64,000 nucleotides of DNA, from the NCBI RefSeq assembly GCF_900637205.1, contig NZ_LR134355.1, positions 1,984,001 to 2,048,000 of the forward strand, read 5' to 3'. The stretch's first letter is position 1. Every line of letters starts with the position of its first letter. The position numbers and the translations under genes were made by a program. The stretch is from Mycolicibacterium chitae (GTDB lineage: Bacteria > Actinomycetota > Actinomycetes > Mycobacteriales > Mycobacteriaceae). The notes below the pieces were generated by a model. It ran no database searches and had not been told where the DNA came from. It was given only the letters and a program-made list of their open reading frames with translations. This document shows positions 1 to 8,605 of the stretch, piece after piece.

Positions 1-1
1 A

Positions 2-1789
2 CGCGTCGAGGATTACCTCGACGAGGAGGGCAACATCGCCCTCCCGGCGGGTACGACGTTGACGTCGTATCTGGAAAGCAACATCGCCGCCCTCGGTGAC
101 GAAGTGTCCTACCGCTTCCTGGACTACACCCAGGACCGCGACGGGACCGCCATCGAAATCACCTGGTCGCAGCTGGGCTCCCGGCTGCGCGCCGTGGGGG
201 CCCGGTTGCAGCAGATCAGCACCCCGGGCGACCGGGTGGCGGTGCTGGCACCGCAGGGCATCGACTACGTCGTCGCCTTCTTCGCCGCCGTCGCCGCGGG
301 CAACATCGCGGTGCCGCTGTTCGCCCCGGAACTGCCGGGCCACACCGAGCGGCTCGACGCGGTGCTCACCGACGCGGAGCCGACGGTGGTGCTGACCACG
401 ACCGCGGCCGCCGAGTCGGTGCAGAAGTTCCTCCGCACCCGGCCGCGCCACCAGCGTCCCCGGGTGGTCGCCGTCGACGCGATCCCGGACACCGTCGGCG
501 AGCTGTTCACCCCGGCAGAGGCCGCCGTGGACGACGTCGCCTACCTGCAGTACACCTCGGGTTCGACCCGCACCCCGGCCGGCGTGGAGATCACCCACCG
601 CGGCGTGTGCACCAACGTGCTGCAGATGATCATGTCGGTGGGTCTGGACCGCAACATCCGCAGCGTCAGCTGGTTGCCGCTCTACCACGACATGGGACTG
701 CTGATGATCATGTTCCCGGCGCTGTGCGGCGGGCAGATCACGCTGATGTCGCCGCTGGCGTTCGTGCGCCGGCCCGGCCGCTGGATCGCCGAACTCGGCG
801 AGCAGGGCAAGTACGGTCCCACGTTCGCCGCGGCGCCGAACTTCGCCTTCGAACTCGCCGCCACCCGCGGCCTGCCCGCCTCCGGCCAGCACCTCGACCT
901 GAGCAACGTTGCCGGCCTGATCAACGGGTCGGAACCGGTGAGCATGGCCTCCATCGACAAGTTCACCGCGGCCTTCGCGCCGTACGGGCTCCCGGCCACC
1001 GCGGTCAAGCCGTCCTACGGCATGGCCGAGGCCACGCTGTTCGTCTCGACGGTCGGGCCCGAGGCCGCCCCCAGCGCGGTCCACCTCGACCGCGACGAAC
1101 TCGGCGCGGGCCACGCCGTGCGGGTGGCCCCCGACTCGCCGAACGCCGTGGCGCAGGTGTCCTGCGGTGCGGTGGCCCGCAGCCAGTGGGCCGTGATCGT
1201 CGACCCGGAGACCGACGCCGAACTGCCCGACGGACGGGTCGGCGAGATCTGGTTGCAGGGCGACAACATCGGCCGCGGCTACTGGCGTCGCCCTGAGGAA
1301 TCGGAGTTGACCTTCGGCAACAAGCTGCAGTCGCGGCTGGCCGCCGGCAGCCACGCCGAGGGCACCGCCTACGGCGAAACCTGGTTGCGCACCGGCGATC
1401 TCGGGGTCTACCTGGACGGTCAGCTCTACATCACCGGCCGGATCAAGGATCTGGTGATCGTCGACGGGCGCAACCACTACCCGCAGGACATCGAGGCCAC
1501 GGTCGCAGCGGCCTCCGACGCCATCCGGACCGGTTACGTGGCGGCGTTCTCGGTGCCCGCCCAAGATTCCGCCGGCGAGCAGCTGGTGATCATCGCCGAG
1601 CGCGCCGCCGGCGCCGGCAAGGCCGATCCGGAGCCGGTGCTGGCCGCGGTCCGGGCCGCGGTGTCGCGCACCCACGCGGTGCCGGTCGCCGATGTGCGGC
1701 TGGTGGCCGCGGGGACAATTCCGCGCACTACGAGCGGCAAGCTGGCCCGCCGGGCCTGCCGGGCCGACTACCTGGCCGGCCGGATCTGA
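2..1789 (+). CDS. Fatty-acyl-AMP ligase, FadD32-like (5' end outside window)
   Basis: This ANL-superfamily enzyme would activate a fatty acid with ATP to an acyl-adenylate for hand-over to an acyl carrier protein or polyketide synthase. The frame is open to the left edge and the residues before the first possible start (TTG at 59) align with the FadD32 N-terminus as I recall it, so the true start lies outside the window. About 595 residues are visible. The ATP-binding loop YTSGSTR is near visible residue 183, RTGDLGVY near 465, the hinge region GRIKDLVIVDGRNHYPQD follows, and the C-terminal lysine motif TTSGKLARR is near 579. NHYPQD and the overall pattern are typical of FAAL rather than acyl-CoA ligases. 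No polyketide synthase is adjacent, so the lipid product is unknown; it is probably a FadD32 paralog rather than FadD32 itself. Confidence 0.9.
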   Translation, partial: RVEDYLDEEGNIALPAGTTLTSYLESNIAALGDEVSYRFLDYTQDRDGTAIEITWSQLGSRLRAVGARLQQISTPGDRVAVLAPQGIDYVVAFFAAVAAGNIAVPLFAPELPGHTERLDAVLTDAEPTVVLTTTAAAESVQKFLRTRPRHQRPRVVAVDAIPDTVGELFTPAEAAVDDVAYLQYTSGSTRTPAGVEITHRGVCTNVLQMIMSVGLDRNIRSVSWLPLYHDMGLLMIMFPALCGGQITLMSPLAFVRRPGRWIAELGEQGKYGPTFAAAPNFAFELAATRGLPASGQHLDLSNVAGLINGSEPVSMASIDKFTAAFAPYGLPATAVKPSYGMAEATLFVSTVGPEAAPSAVHLDRDELGAGHAVRVAPDSPNAVAQVSCGAVARSQWAVIVDPETDAELPDGRVGEIWLQGDNIGRGYWRRPEESELTFGNKLQSRLAAGSHAEGTAYGETWLRTGDLGVYLDGQLYITGRIKDLVIVDGRNHYPQDIEATVAAASDAIRTGYVAAFSVPAQDSAGEQLVIIAERAAGAGKADPEPVLAAVRAAVSRTHAVPVADVRLVAAGTIPRTTSGKLARRACRADYLAGRI

Positions 1790-1835
1790 GGGGGACCCGA
1801 CCGGCGGTCGGGCCGCGCGGGTTAACGTCACCGGC

Positions 1836-2630
1836 ATGTCTACCGAGTCGCATGCCTACGAGACCCTGCTGTTCGAGCAGGACGGCCCCGTCGCCCGCAT
1901 CACGCTGAACCGGCCCGACGCGGCCAACGGCATGAACGATGCGATGACCCGCGAACTGGCCGACGTTGCCGCCCGCTGCGAGGCGCCCGGCGTCAAGGTC
2001 GTGGTGCTCACCGGCGCCGGCCGGTTTTTCTGCGCCGGAGGCGATCTCAAGGCGATGGCGAACTCGCCGCTGGGGCCGGGCCCCTTCGTCAAGGGCATCG
2101 CCGACGATCTGCACCGGGCGTTGTCGAAGTTCGCCCGGATGGAGGCCGTGCTGATCACCGCCGTCAACGGCACCGCCGCCGGGGCCGGCTTCTCGCTGGC
2201 GGTCAGCGGTGATCTGGTGGTCGCCGCGGCCTCGGCGTCGTTCACGATGGCCTACACCCGCGCCGGACTGAGTCCGGACGGCGCCGCGTCCTACACCCTC
2301 CCCCGTCTGATCGGCGTGCGCCGCACCGGTGACCTCATGCTCACCAACCGCAAGCTGTCCGCGGCCGAGGCCGAGCAGTGGGGCCTGGTCAACTACGTGG
2401 TCGCCGACGACGAGTTCACCGCGCGTGTCGACGCCCTGGCCAACGAGATCGCCTCGGGCGCAGCTGGTTCGGCCGCCGCCGCCAAGACGCTGCTGCTGAC
2501 GACCTTCGACAACGACATCGAGACCCAGATGGACCTCGAGGCGCGGTTGATCTCGGCGAACGCCGACAGCGCCGACGGCCGCGAGGGGATCGAGGCGTTC
2601 CTGAACAAGCGCGCCCCGAAGTACGCCTGA
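1836..2630 (+). CDS. Enoyl-CoA hydratase/isomerase family protein (PaaG-like)
   Basis: A 264-residue crotonase-fold protein acting on acyl-CoA thioesters. The oxyanion-hole motif FFCAGGDL is near residue 60 and the second loop reads AAGAGFSLA followed by FTMAYTRAGLSPDG. Against a classical enoyl-CoA hydratase, both catalytic glutamates (rat Glu144 and Glu164) are replaced, by Ser and Tyr, while the aspartate of SPDG used by PaaG-type isomerases is present. An isomerase or other crotonase reaction is therefore likelier than hydration. The ATG at 1836 is preferred; the frame is open further upstream, but that part overlaps the acyl-AMP ligase gene. It follows that gene by 46 bp and may be cotranscribed with it. 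Confidence 0.85.
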   Translation: MSTESHAYETLLFEQDGPVARITLNRPDAANGMNDAMTRELADVAARCEAPGVKVVVLTGAGRFFCAGGDLKAMANSPLGPGPFVKGIADDLHRALSKFARMEAVLITAVNGTAAGAGFSLAVSGDLVVAAASASFTMAYTRAGLSPDGAASYTLPRLIGVRRTGDLMLTNRKLSAAEAEQWGLVNYVVADDEFTARVDALANEIASGAAGSAAAAKTLLLTTFDNDIETQMDLEARLISANADSADGREGIEAFLNKRAPKYA

Positions 2631-2637
2631 CCCGCGC

Positions 2638-2664
2638 CGTCACGAATCGCGGATCTGTTCGGTC
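2638..2664 (+). promoter_or_regulatory. ECF41-like promoter P1
   Basis: CGTCACG (2638-2644), exactly 16 bp, then GGTC (2661-2664), about 60 bp before the start of the gene at 2725. The same architecture occurs twice more between 4265 and 4330. It resembles the ECF41 sigma-factor promoter as I recall it (TGTCACA, 16 bp, CGTC), with two mismatches in the first box and one in the second. Activity is inferred. Confidence 0.5.
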
Positions 2665-2724
2665 CTAGTTGACGACTGCCCGGCCACCACCGGTCGGGCA
2701 GCGTGGACGAGAGGGAGCCCGAAC

Positions 2725-3483
2725 ATGAAGATCGTCGTAATCGGAGGGACCGGCCTGATCGGTTCCCAGGTCGTGCGGTTGCTCACCGAACGCGGCGAGC
2801 AGGCGGTGGCGGCCGCGCCCAGTACCGGGGTCGACACCATCACCGGCGCGGGCCTGCCCGAAGCACTTTCGGGCACCGACGTCGTGGTCGACGTGTCCAA
2901 CTCGCCGTCCTTCGACCGGGATGCCGCGGTGGGGTTCTTCCGCATGTCCACCGGCAACCTGCTGGCCGCGGAGAAGGCGGCCGGGACCGGTCATCACGTG
3001 GCGCTGTCGGTGGTCGGCACCGCCGAATTGGCCGCCGAGAGCGGCTATTTCGCCGCCAAGCAGCTGCAGGAAGAACTGATCGCCGGGGCCGGGGTGCCGT
3101 TCACCATCGTGCACGCTACCCAGTTCTACGAATTCGTCACCGGCATCATCGATGCGGCGACCGACGGTGACGCCGTGCGGCTGGCCCCGGTGGGCTTCCA
3201 GCCGATCGCCTCGGCCGACGTCGCTGCGGCGGTGGCCGAGGTCGCGGTCGCGGCCCCGCGCAACGCGGTTCTGGAAGTCGCGGGCCCACAACGGTTCCGG
3301 CTCGACGAACTCGCTCGCACCACCTTGGCGGCGCGCCGGGATTCCCGCACCGTCCGGACGGATCCGGCGGCCCGCTACTGGGGTGCCGAACTGAAGACGG
3401 ACACCCTGACCCCGGGGGCCGATGCGACGTTGTTCGGGACGCGCCTGGCCGATTGGCGGCTCAGCGCCGCGCAACCCGGGTAG
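2725..3483 (+). CDS. NAD(P)-binding Rossmann (NmrA/epimerase-like) protein, copy A
   Basis: A 252-residue atypical SDR/NmrA-like protein with the dinucleotide-binding motif GGTGLIG at residues 8-14. The conserved block VVVDVSNSPSF follows near residue 53, SVVGT near 94 and GYFAAK near 106. Substrate unknown; such proteins act as NAD(P)H-dependent oxidoreductases, epimerases or redox sensors. The ATG at 2725 is preceded by GAGAGGGAG. Its stop codon abuts the stop codon of a clear paralog on the opposite strand (3484-4227). Both paralogs share a promoter-like motif with the sigma gene at 4376, which suggests an ECF-controlled response. Confidence 0.85.
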   Translation: MKIVVIGGTGLIGSQVVRLLTERGEQAVAAAPSTGVDTITGAGLPEALSGTDVVVDVSNSPSFDRDAAVGFFRMSTGNLLAAEKAAGTGHHVALSVVGTAELAAESGYFAAKQLQEELIAGAGVPFTIVHATQFYEFVTGIIDAATDGDAVRLAPVGFQPIASADVAAAVAEVAVAAPRNAVLEVAGPQRFRLDELARTTLAARRDSRTVRTDPAARYWGAELKTDTLTPGADATLFGTRLADWRLSAAQPG

Positions 3484-4227
3484 TCAGCCGTTCAGCCACG
3501 CCGCGAGGCTGGTGCCGAACACCGTTGCCCCGTGGCCGGGGATCAGCGTGCGCTCGCCGACCTCGATGCCCCAGTACTTCGCGTCGGCGTCGCGCAGCAC
3601 CGCGCGCCGGTCCCCGCGCGCGGCGAACAGCTCGCGGATCAGCTCGTCGAGCGCGAACCGCTGCGGGCCCGCGATCTCGACGCTGCTGTTGACCGGATCG
3701 CCGAGCGCGGTGCGGGCGAGGGCCTCGGCGACGTCGACGGCGGCCATCGGCTGAATCAACGCCGGCGGGAGCCGGACCGTGCCCGCCTCGGTCGCCGCAT
3801 CGGCGATGACGGGCAGGAATTCGAAGAACTGCGTCGCCCGGACCAGCGAATAGGGGATGGGGCCGGTGCCGATCAACTCCTCCTGCATCAACTTCGCCTG
3901 GAAGTAGCCGCTCTGGGGAGCCAGGCGTTCGGTGCCCACCACCGACAGGGCGACGTGCTGGGTGACGCCGGTGAGCCGCTCGGCGGTCAGCAGGTTCGTG
4001 GTGGAGGTGCGGAAGAACTCCATGGCCGCGGAGTCGTCGAAACTCGGCGAGTTCGACACGTCGACCACCACGGCGGCACCGGTCAGCGCCTCGGTCAACC
4101 CCTTGCCGGTCACGGAGTTGACCCCGCTGCGCGGCGAAGCGGGCACGGCCTGATGGCCCCGGCCGGTCAGGACATCCACCAGCTTCGAACCCACCAGTCC
4201 CGTGCCGCCGATGACGACGATGCGCAT
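3484..4227 (-). CDS. NAD(P)-binding Rossmann (NmrA/epimerase-like) protein, copy B
   Basis: A 247-residue paralog of the 2725-3483 protein, alignable over its whole length: GGTGLVG at 8-14, VVVDVSNSPSF near 53, HVALSVVGTE near 90, AGPQRFALDEL near 185, YWGIEV and VFGTSLA near the end. Same putative role: NAD(P)H-dependent oxidoreductase or epimerase of unknown substrate. The ATG at 4227 is preceded on its strand by AAAGGAG. It is divergent from the ECF sigma gene at 4376 across 148 bp, and a mirrored promoter motif lies on this strand at 4265-4291. Confidence 0.85.
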   Translation of the reverse strand: MRIVVIGGTGLVGSKLVDVLTGRGHQAVPASPRSGVNSVTGKGLTEALTGAAVVVDVSNSPSFDDSAAMEFFRTSTTNLLTAERLTGVTQHVALSVVGTERLAPQSGYFQAKLMQEELIGTGPIPYSLVRATQFFEFLPVIADAATEAGTVRLPPALIQPMAAVDVAEALARTALGDPVNSSVEIAGPQRFALDELIRELFAARGDRRAVLRDADAKYWGIEVGERTLIPGHGATVFGTSLAAWLNG

Positions 4228-4264
4228 GCCGGTCTCCTTTCGCGAATCGAGCAGTCACAGTTAC

Positions 4265-4291
4265 GACCGGCCGCGACGGCACTCTGTGACG
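4265..4291 (-). promoter_or_regulatory. ECF41-like promoter P2 (minus strand)
   Basis: On the minus strand CGTCACA (4291-4285), exactly 16 bp, then GGTC (4268-4265). It would drive the paralog at 3484-4227 with a leader of about 30 nt. It is one of three copies of the motif and faces the plus-strand copy P3. Inferred. Confidence 0.55.
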
Positions 4292-4303
4292 TCGTCCTCC
4301 GGT

Positions 4304-4330
4304 TGTCACAACTGGGAGCGGTGGCCGGTC
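4304..4330 (+). promoter_or_regulatory. ECF41-like promoter P3
   Basis: TGTCACA (4304-4310), exactly 16 bp, then GGTC (4327-4330), 45 bp upstream of the ECF sigma gene. The first box matches the recalled ECF41 consensus perfectly and the second has one mismatch to CGTC. P2 and P3 also share GGCC directly before GGTC. Confidence 0.55.
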
Positions 4331-4375
4331 GGATAGGCGAAGCGACAACAACTTCCGCGCTACCGAAGGGGAGTC

Positions 4376-4927
4376 ATGATGCGAGAGTCGACGGTCACCG
4401 CCGCGGCGGGGCGCTTCGAGGCCGAGGTGCTGCCGTACCGCGACGCGCTGCTGCGGGCCGCGCGCAGGTTGACCCGCACCGAAGCCGATGCCGAGGACCT
4501 GTTGCAGGACACGCTGCTGCGCGCCTACGCGGGCTTCGAGGGCTTCCAGACCGGCACCAACCTGAACGCGTGGTTGTTCCGGATCCTGCACAACCAGTGG
4601 GTCAGTGCGTTCCGGCACCGGCAACGTCGGCCCGCGGAAGTGTCGTTCGACGCGCTGACCGAACACGACCTCGCCCGGGCCGCGGCGGCCCGGCCCGCGG
4701 CCGCACGCTCGGCCGAAGCCGCGGTGCTCGCCGCCTTGCCGGGACCCGAACTCGAAGCGGCGCTCGGCGCCCTCTCGGAGGACTTCCGCACGGCGGTGTA
4801 CTACGCCGAGGTGGCCGGTTACACCTACCTCGAAGTCGCCGCCCTGATGGGCACCCCGGTGGGCACCGCGATGTCGCGGGTCTCCCGCGCGCGGCAGCGC
4901 CTGCGCGAACAACTCACGGCCGCCTGA
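4376..4927 (+). CDS. ECF-type RNA polymerase sigma factor (SigH/SigE-like)
   Basis: A 183-residue group-4 sigma-70 factor. Region 2 lies at about residues 15-85 (RRLTRTEADAEDLLQDTLLRAY, then NLNAWLFRILHNQW) and region 4 at about 125-180 (LSEDFRTAVYYAEVAGYTYLEVA, ending MGTPVGTAMSRVSRARQRLREQL). The MGTPVGT-MSR pattern is typical of the SigE/SigH/RpoE groups. GGGGAG lies just before the ATG at 4376; a second ATG follows at 4379. No anti-sigma gene is next to it. The following gene is an SDR 21 bp downstream, probably cotranscribed. P3 upstream suggests control by itself or by the SigJ-like factor at 8606. Confidence 0.88.
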   Translation: MMRESTVTAAAGRFEAEVLPYRDALLRAARRLTRTEADAEDLLQDTLLRAYAGFEGFQTGTNLNAWLFRILHNQWVSAFRHRQRRPAEVSFDALTEHDLARAAAARPAAARSAEAAVLAALPGPELEAALGALSEDFRTAVYYAEVAGYTYLEVAALMGTPVGTAMSRVSRARQRLREQLTAA

Positions 4928-4948
4928 ACGGAACGAAGGAGAAATCTC

Positions 4949-5674
4949 ATGGAGCCACTGCACGGCCGCGCGGCCCTGGTCACCGGCGGCACCGCCGGCA
5001 TCGGGCTGGCCTGCGCGCAACTGTTGGCCCGGGCCGGCGCCCGGGTGATCGTCTCGGGACGCGATCAACGCCGCGGCGAAGCAGCCCTGGCCGGCATCGG
5101 CGACCGGGCCCGGTTCGCGCGGGCCGACCTCGCCGACATCGACTCGGTGCGAAACCTGGTGCGCGACAGCGGCGACATCGACATCCTGGTCAACAACGCC
5201 GCCAGCTTTCCGGCGGCCCTGACCGTCGACCAACGCGTCGACGCATTCGAGCAGACCTTCGACACCAACGTGCTGGGCACCTACTTCCTGACCGCCGGTC
5301 TGGCCGCCGGAATGCTCGACCGCGGATCGGGCAGCATCGTCAACATCACCAGCCTGGTCGCCGGCAAGGGCGTCCCGGGCGCGTCGACCTACAGCGCCTC
5401 CAAGGCCGCGGTGGAAGCACTGACCCGCACCTGGGCCGTCGAGTTCGGTGGCCGTGGCGTCCGGGTCAACTGTGTGGCCCCAGGCCCCACCGACACCGAG
5501 GGGGTGGTGGCCCAATGGGGTGCGGTCAACGACGAATTGGGCAAGGCGCTACCGCTGGGCCGCACGGCTCAACCCGCGGAGATCGCCGCGGCCGTCGTGT
5601 TCCTGGCCGGTCCCGACGCCAGCTTCATCACCGGCACCACCCTGCACGTCGACGGCGGCGGCTCGGCGACCTAG
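4949..5674 (+). CDS. SDR family oxidoreductase
   Basis: A 241-residue classical short-chain dehydrogenase/reductase that would reduce or oxidise a carbonyl or alcohol with NAD(P)(H). The cofactor motif TGGTAGIG is near residues 12-19, NNAAS near 87, the catalytic serine in NITSL near 130 and the YSASK active site near 145-149. A conserved VAPGPTDTEG segment and a C-terminal GTTLHVDGGG follow. GAAGGAGAAA precedes the ATG. It lies 21 bp behind the ECF sigma gene, so it is probably part of the same stress-responsive unit. Substrate unknown. Confidence 0.88.
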   Translation: MEPLHGRAALVTGGTAGIGLACAQLLARAGARVIVSGRDQRRGEAALAGIGDRARFARADLADIDSVRNLVRDSGDIDILVNNAASFPAALTVDQRVDAFEQTFDTNVLGTYFLTAGLAAGMLDRGSGSIVNITSLVAGKGVPGASTYSASKAAVEALTRTWAVEFGGRGVRVNCVAPGPTDTEGVVAQWGAVNDELGKALPLGRTAQPAEIAAAVVFLAGPDASFITGTTLHVDGGGSAT

Positions 5675-5743
5675 GGCGAAATCCGTGGCCGCTCGCTAAT
5701 ATTTCCGGGTAATCCGTCCCCGACAGCGGACGCGGTGAGGCCC

Positions 5744-8542
5744 ATGACACGCGAGGATCGGGCATCGCTGCTGCGCGGACGCGACCGGGAGTGCGCCGAG
5801 TTGCAGACCCTGGTGGCCGACGTCGGCGCCGGCTGCGGGCAGGCGCTGGTGCTGCGCGGCGAGGCCGGGATCGGCAAGAGCGCACTGCTGGACTTCGTGG
5901 GGGAGTGCGCCGGTTCCGCCGGCTTCCGGATCGCTCAGGTCGCGGGCGTGCAATCCGATATGGAACTGGCCTTCGCCGGTCTGCACCAACTGTGCGCGCC
6001 GTTGCTGGACCACATGACCGAACTGCCCGAACCGCAGCGGGAGGCCCTGGCGGTGGCCTTCGGCCGCGGGGTGGGCCCCGCACCCGACCGCTTCCTGGTC
6101 GGGTTGGCGGTCCTGAGCCTGCTGGCCACCGCGGCCGAGGAGCAACCCGTGCTCTGCATCGTCGACGACGCGCAGTGGCTGGATCAGGTCTCGGTGCAGA
6201 CATTGGGCTTCGTGGCCCGGCGACTGCTGGCCGAACCGGTCGGCGTGGTGTTCGCGGTGCGCGACGGCGGGCCCGCGGTGCTGACCGGGCTGACGGAGTT
6301 GCGCCTCGACGGGCTGTCCGACAGCGACGCGCGGGCCCTGCTGGATGCGGTGGTGCTGGGCCGACTCGACGAACGGGTGCGCGACCGCATCGTGGCCGAG
6401 ACGCGCGGCAACCCGCTCGCGGTGCTGGAGGTGCCGCGCAACTTCTCCCCGGCGGAGCTGGCCGGCGGGTTCGGCAACGCCGGGGCGCGGCCGTCGGCCG
6501 GACAGGTGGAGGAGAGTTTTGTTCGCCGAATTCGGTTGCTGCCGACCGACACCCAACTGTTGGTGTTGACGGCGGCAGCTGAACCCGTCGGCGATACGGC
6601 GCTGTTCCAGCGCGCGGCGGGACACCTCGGCATCCCGGTCGAGGCGCTCGGTCCCGCTGAGGCCGCCGGCGTCATCGAGTTCGGGTCGCGCATGCGGTTC
6701 CACCACCCGCTGGTCCGATCGGCCGCCTACGCCGCGGCGGATCTGGTGGACCGCAGGGCGATTCACCGCGCGCTGGCCGAGGCGACGGATCGGCAATCGG
6801 ACCCCGACCGGCGGGCCTGGCACGCCGCCAACGCCACCGCGGGCACCGATGACGCGGTGGCCGCCCAACTCGAGGCCTCGGCCGGCCGTGCCCAGAGCCG
6901 CGGCGGGGTGGCCGCCGCCGCCGCGTTCCTGGAGCGCGCGGCGGTGCTGACCGCGGACCCCGGGCTGCGCGGTGCCAGGGCGATCGCGGCGGCCCGGGCG
7001 AAGCGGGATGCCGCGGCGTCCGAGGCGGCCTACGAGTTGTTGGCGCTGGCCGAACTGGGCCCGCTGTCGGCCCTGCAGCGCGCTCAGGTGGCGCGGCTGC
7101 GGGCGCAGATCGACTTCGTCCGCTGCCGCGGCGGGGACCCCGCGGCGCCCCGACTCAGCGAGGTCGCCGCCCGGCTGCGCGCCGCCGCCGAGCAACTCGA
7201 CGGTCTGGACCGGGATCTGGCCCGGGAGACCTACCTCGAGTCGCTGGCGGCGGCCATGTACGCGGGGCGACTCGGCGCACCCGAGGCGTTGGCGAACACC
7301 GCCGCGGCCGCGCTCGCCGCAGTGCACCGCGACCCGGACCTCCAGCGGCCCATCGACGTTCTGCTCGGCGGCATGGCCACCCGGATCACCGGTGGCCCGG
7401 GCTGCGGGGCCGAACTGCTCGGTGCCGCATTGGCGACCATGTGTGCCCAACTCGACGGCTGCGACGGGCAGCCGCCGCGGTGGATGTCGTTGGGGCTGGC
7501 GATCGTGCAGGAATCGGCGGCCGGCGAACTCTGGGACGACGCCGTCATGAACCGGATGGCCGCCGGCCTGGTGCGGGCCGCCCGCGCCGCCGGCGCGCTG
7601 GCGGCCCTACCCCCGGCGCTGGCCTATCACGCCGGGGTGCACGTCCTGGCGGGTGAACTCTCCACGGCGGCAACCCTTCTCGAAGAGGCCGACGCGATCA
7701 CCGCGGCCACCGGCTACACCCCGGTGCGGTACCACTCGCTGACCATCGCCGCCTGGCGCGGCGACGCAGCGGAGGCGCTCGGGCTGATTGCCGGCGCCAC
7801 CGCCGATGCCGCCGCCCGCGGCGAAGGCCGCCTGCTGGGGCTCACCGGATACGCCAGCGCCGTGCTCTACAACGGGCTCGGCCGCTACGAGGAGGCCTTC
7901 GACTGCGCCCGCGAGGCATGCGAATTCGAGGATCTGGGCTTCTACAGCTGGACGCTGTACGAAATGATCGAAGCGGCCGTCCACACCGGTCGCCGCGACA
8001 TCGCCGCGCGCGGGGTGCGGCGATTCGAGCGGCGGGTGGGCGCGAGCCCCAGCGGCTGGGCCCGCGGCGCGGTCGCGAGCGCGCAGGCGCTGGTCGCCGA
8101 CAACGAGCACGCCGAGGCGCTATTCGGCGCGGCGATCGACCATTTCGTCGACAGCGGCGTGAACGTGCACTTGGCGCGCATCGAACTGAGCTACGGCGAA
8201 TGGTTGCGTCGGGTGAACCGCCGCGGGGACGCCCGCCAACAGCTGACCACGGCCGCCGAGCGGTTCGCCAAGATGGGCGCCAATGCGTTCGCCGAACGCG
8301 CCCGTCGGGAACTCGTCGCCGTCGGCGCGAAGGTCCGGCGCCGGCCGCTGCGCTCCGGCGACGCACTCACCGCCCAGGAGGGGCAGATCGCCCGACTGGC
8401 CGCCGACGGGCTGACCAACCACGAGATCGGCGCGCAGCTGTTCCTCAGCACGCACACCGTGGAATGGCATCTGCGCAAGGTCTTCGTCAAGCTCGGGATC
8501 AGCTCGCGCCGCCAGCTGCGCACCGCCACGTGGGCGCACTGA
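5744..8542 (+). CDS. LuxR-family transcriptional regulator with N-terminal ATPase (LAL-type)
   Basis: A regulator of about 932 residues in the large ATP-binding LuxR class. The N-terminus has a Walker A motif GEAGIGKSALL near residue 45 and a Walker B motif VLCIVDDAQWLD near 137. A long helical, TPR-like middle follows, and the C-terminus is a LuxR helix-turn-helix (LTAQEGQIARLAADGLTNHE, then THTVEWHLRKVFVKLGISSRRQL). It would bind DNA in response to an ATP- and ligand-dependent signal. GGTGAGG before the ATG at 5744 supports that start; a GTG at 5735 is the alternative. A TAATAT hexamer at 5697-5702 could be its -10 element. Targets are unknown; it sits between the SDR and the second sigma factor. 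Confidence 0.88.
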   Translation: MTREDRASLLRGRDRECAELQTLVADVGAGCGQALVLRGEAGIGKSALLDFVGECAGSAGFRIAQVAGVQSDMELAFAGLHQLCAPLLDHMTELPEPQREALAVAFGRGVGPAPDRFLVGLAVLSLLATAAEEQPVLCIVDDAQWLDQVSVQTLGFVARRLLAEPVGVVFAVRDGGPAVLTGLTELRLDGLSDSDARALLDAVVLGRLDERVRDRIVAETRGNPLAVLEVPRNFSPAELAGGFGNAGARPSAGQVEESFVRRIRLLPTDTQLLVLTAAAEPVGDTALFQRAAGHLGIPVEALGPAEAAGVIEFGSRMRFHHPLVRSAAYAAADLVDRRAIHRALAEATDRQSDPDRRAWHAANATAGTDDAVAAQLEASAGRAQSRGGVAAAAAFLERAAVLTADPGLRGARAIAAARAKRDAAASEAAYELLALAELGPLSALQRAQVARLRAQIDFVRCRGGDPAAPRLSEVAARLRAAAEQLDGLDRDLARETYLESLAAAMYAGRLGAPEALANTAAAALAAVHRDPDLQRPIDVLLGGMATRITGGPGCGAELLGAALATMCAQLDGCDGQPPRWMSLGLAIVQESAAGELWDDAVMNRMAAGLVRAARAAGALAALPPALAYHAGVHVLAGELSTAATLLEEADAITAATGYTPVRYHSLTIAAWRGDAAEALGLIAGATADAAARGEGRLLGLTGYASAVLYNGLGRYEEAFDCAREACEFEDLGFYSWTLYEMIEAAVHTGRRDIAARGVRRFERRVGASPSGWARGAVASAQALVADNEHAEALFGAAIDHFVDSGVNVHLARIELSYGEWLRRVNRRGDARQQLTTAAERFAKMGANAFAERARRELVAVGAKVRRRPLRSGDALTAQEGQIARLAADGLTNHEIGAQLFLSTHTVEWHLRKVFVKLGISSRRQLRTATWAH

Positions 8543-8605
8543 GCGCCACCGGGACCACGAACTTTCAAGGGTTTGCCGTGGCCGCGCGGCCCGCAGTCTG
8601 GAGAC

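Noticed and set aside
4254..4310. TGTGAC...GTCACA as a CRP (cyclic AMP receptor) site
   Set aside because: The half-sites are 14 bp apart rather than 6, and both are better explained as the -35 boxes of the divergent promoters P2 and P3.
3461..5712. Very long open frames on both strands (more than 680 and 720 codons) across the SDR/sigma region
   Set aside because: They are high-GC shadow frames: low-complexity Arg/Gly/Ala-rich translations without any family motif, overlapping well-supported genes.
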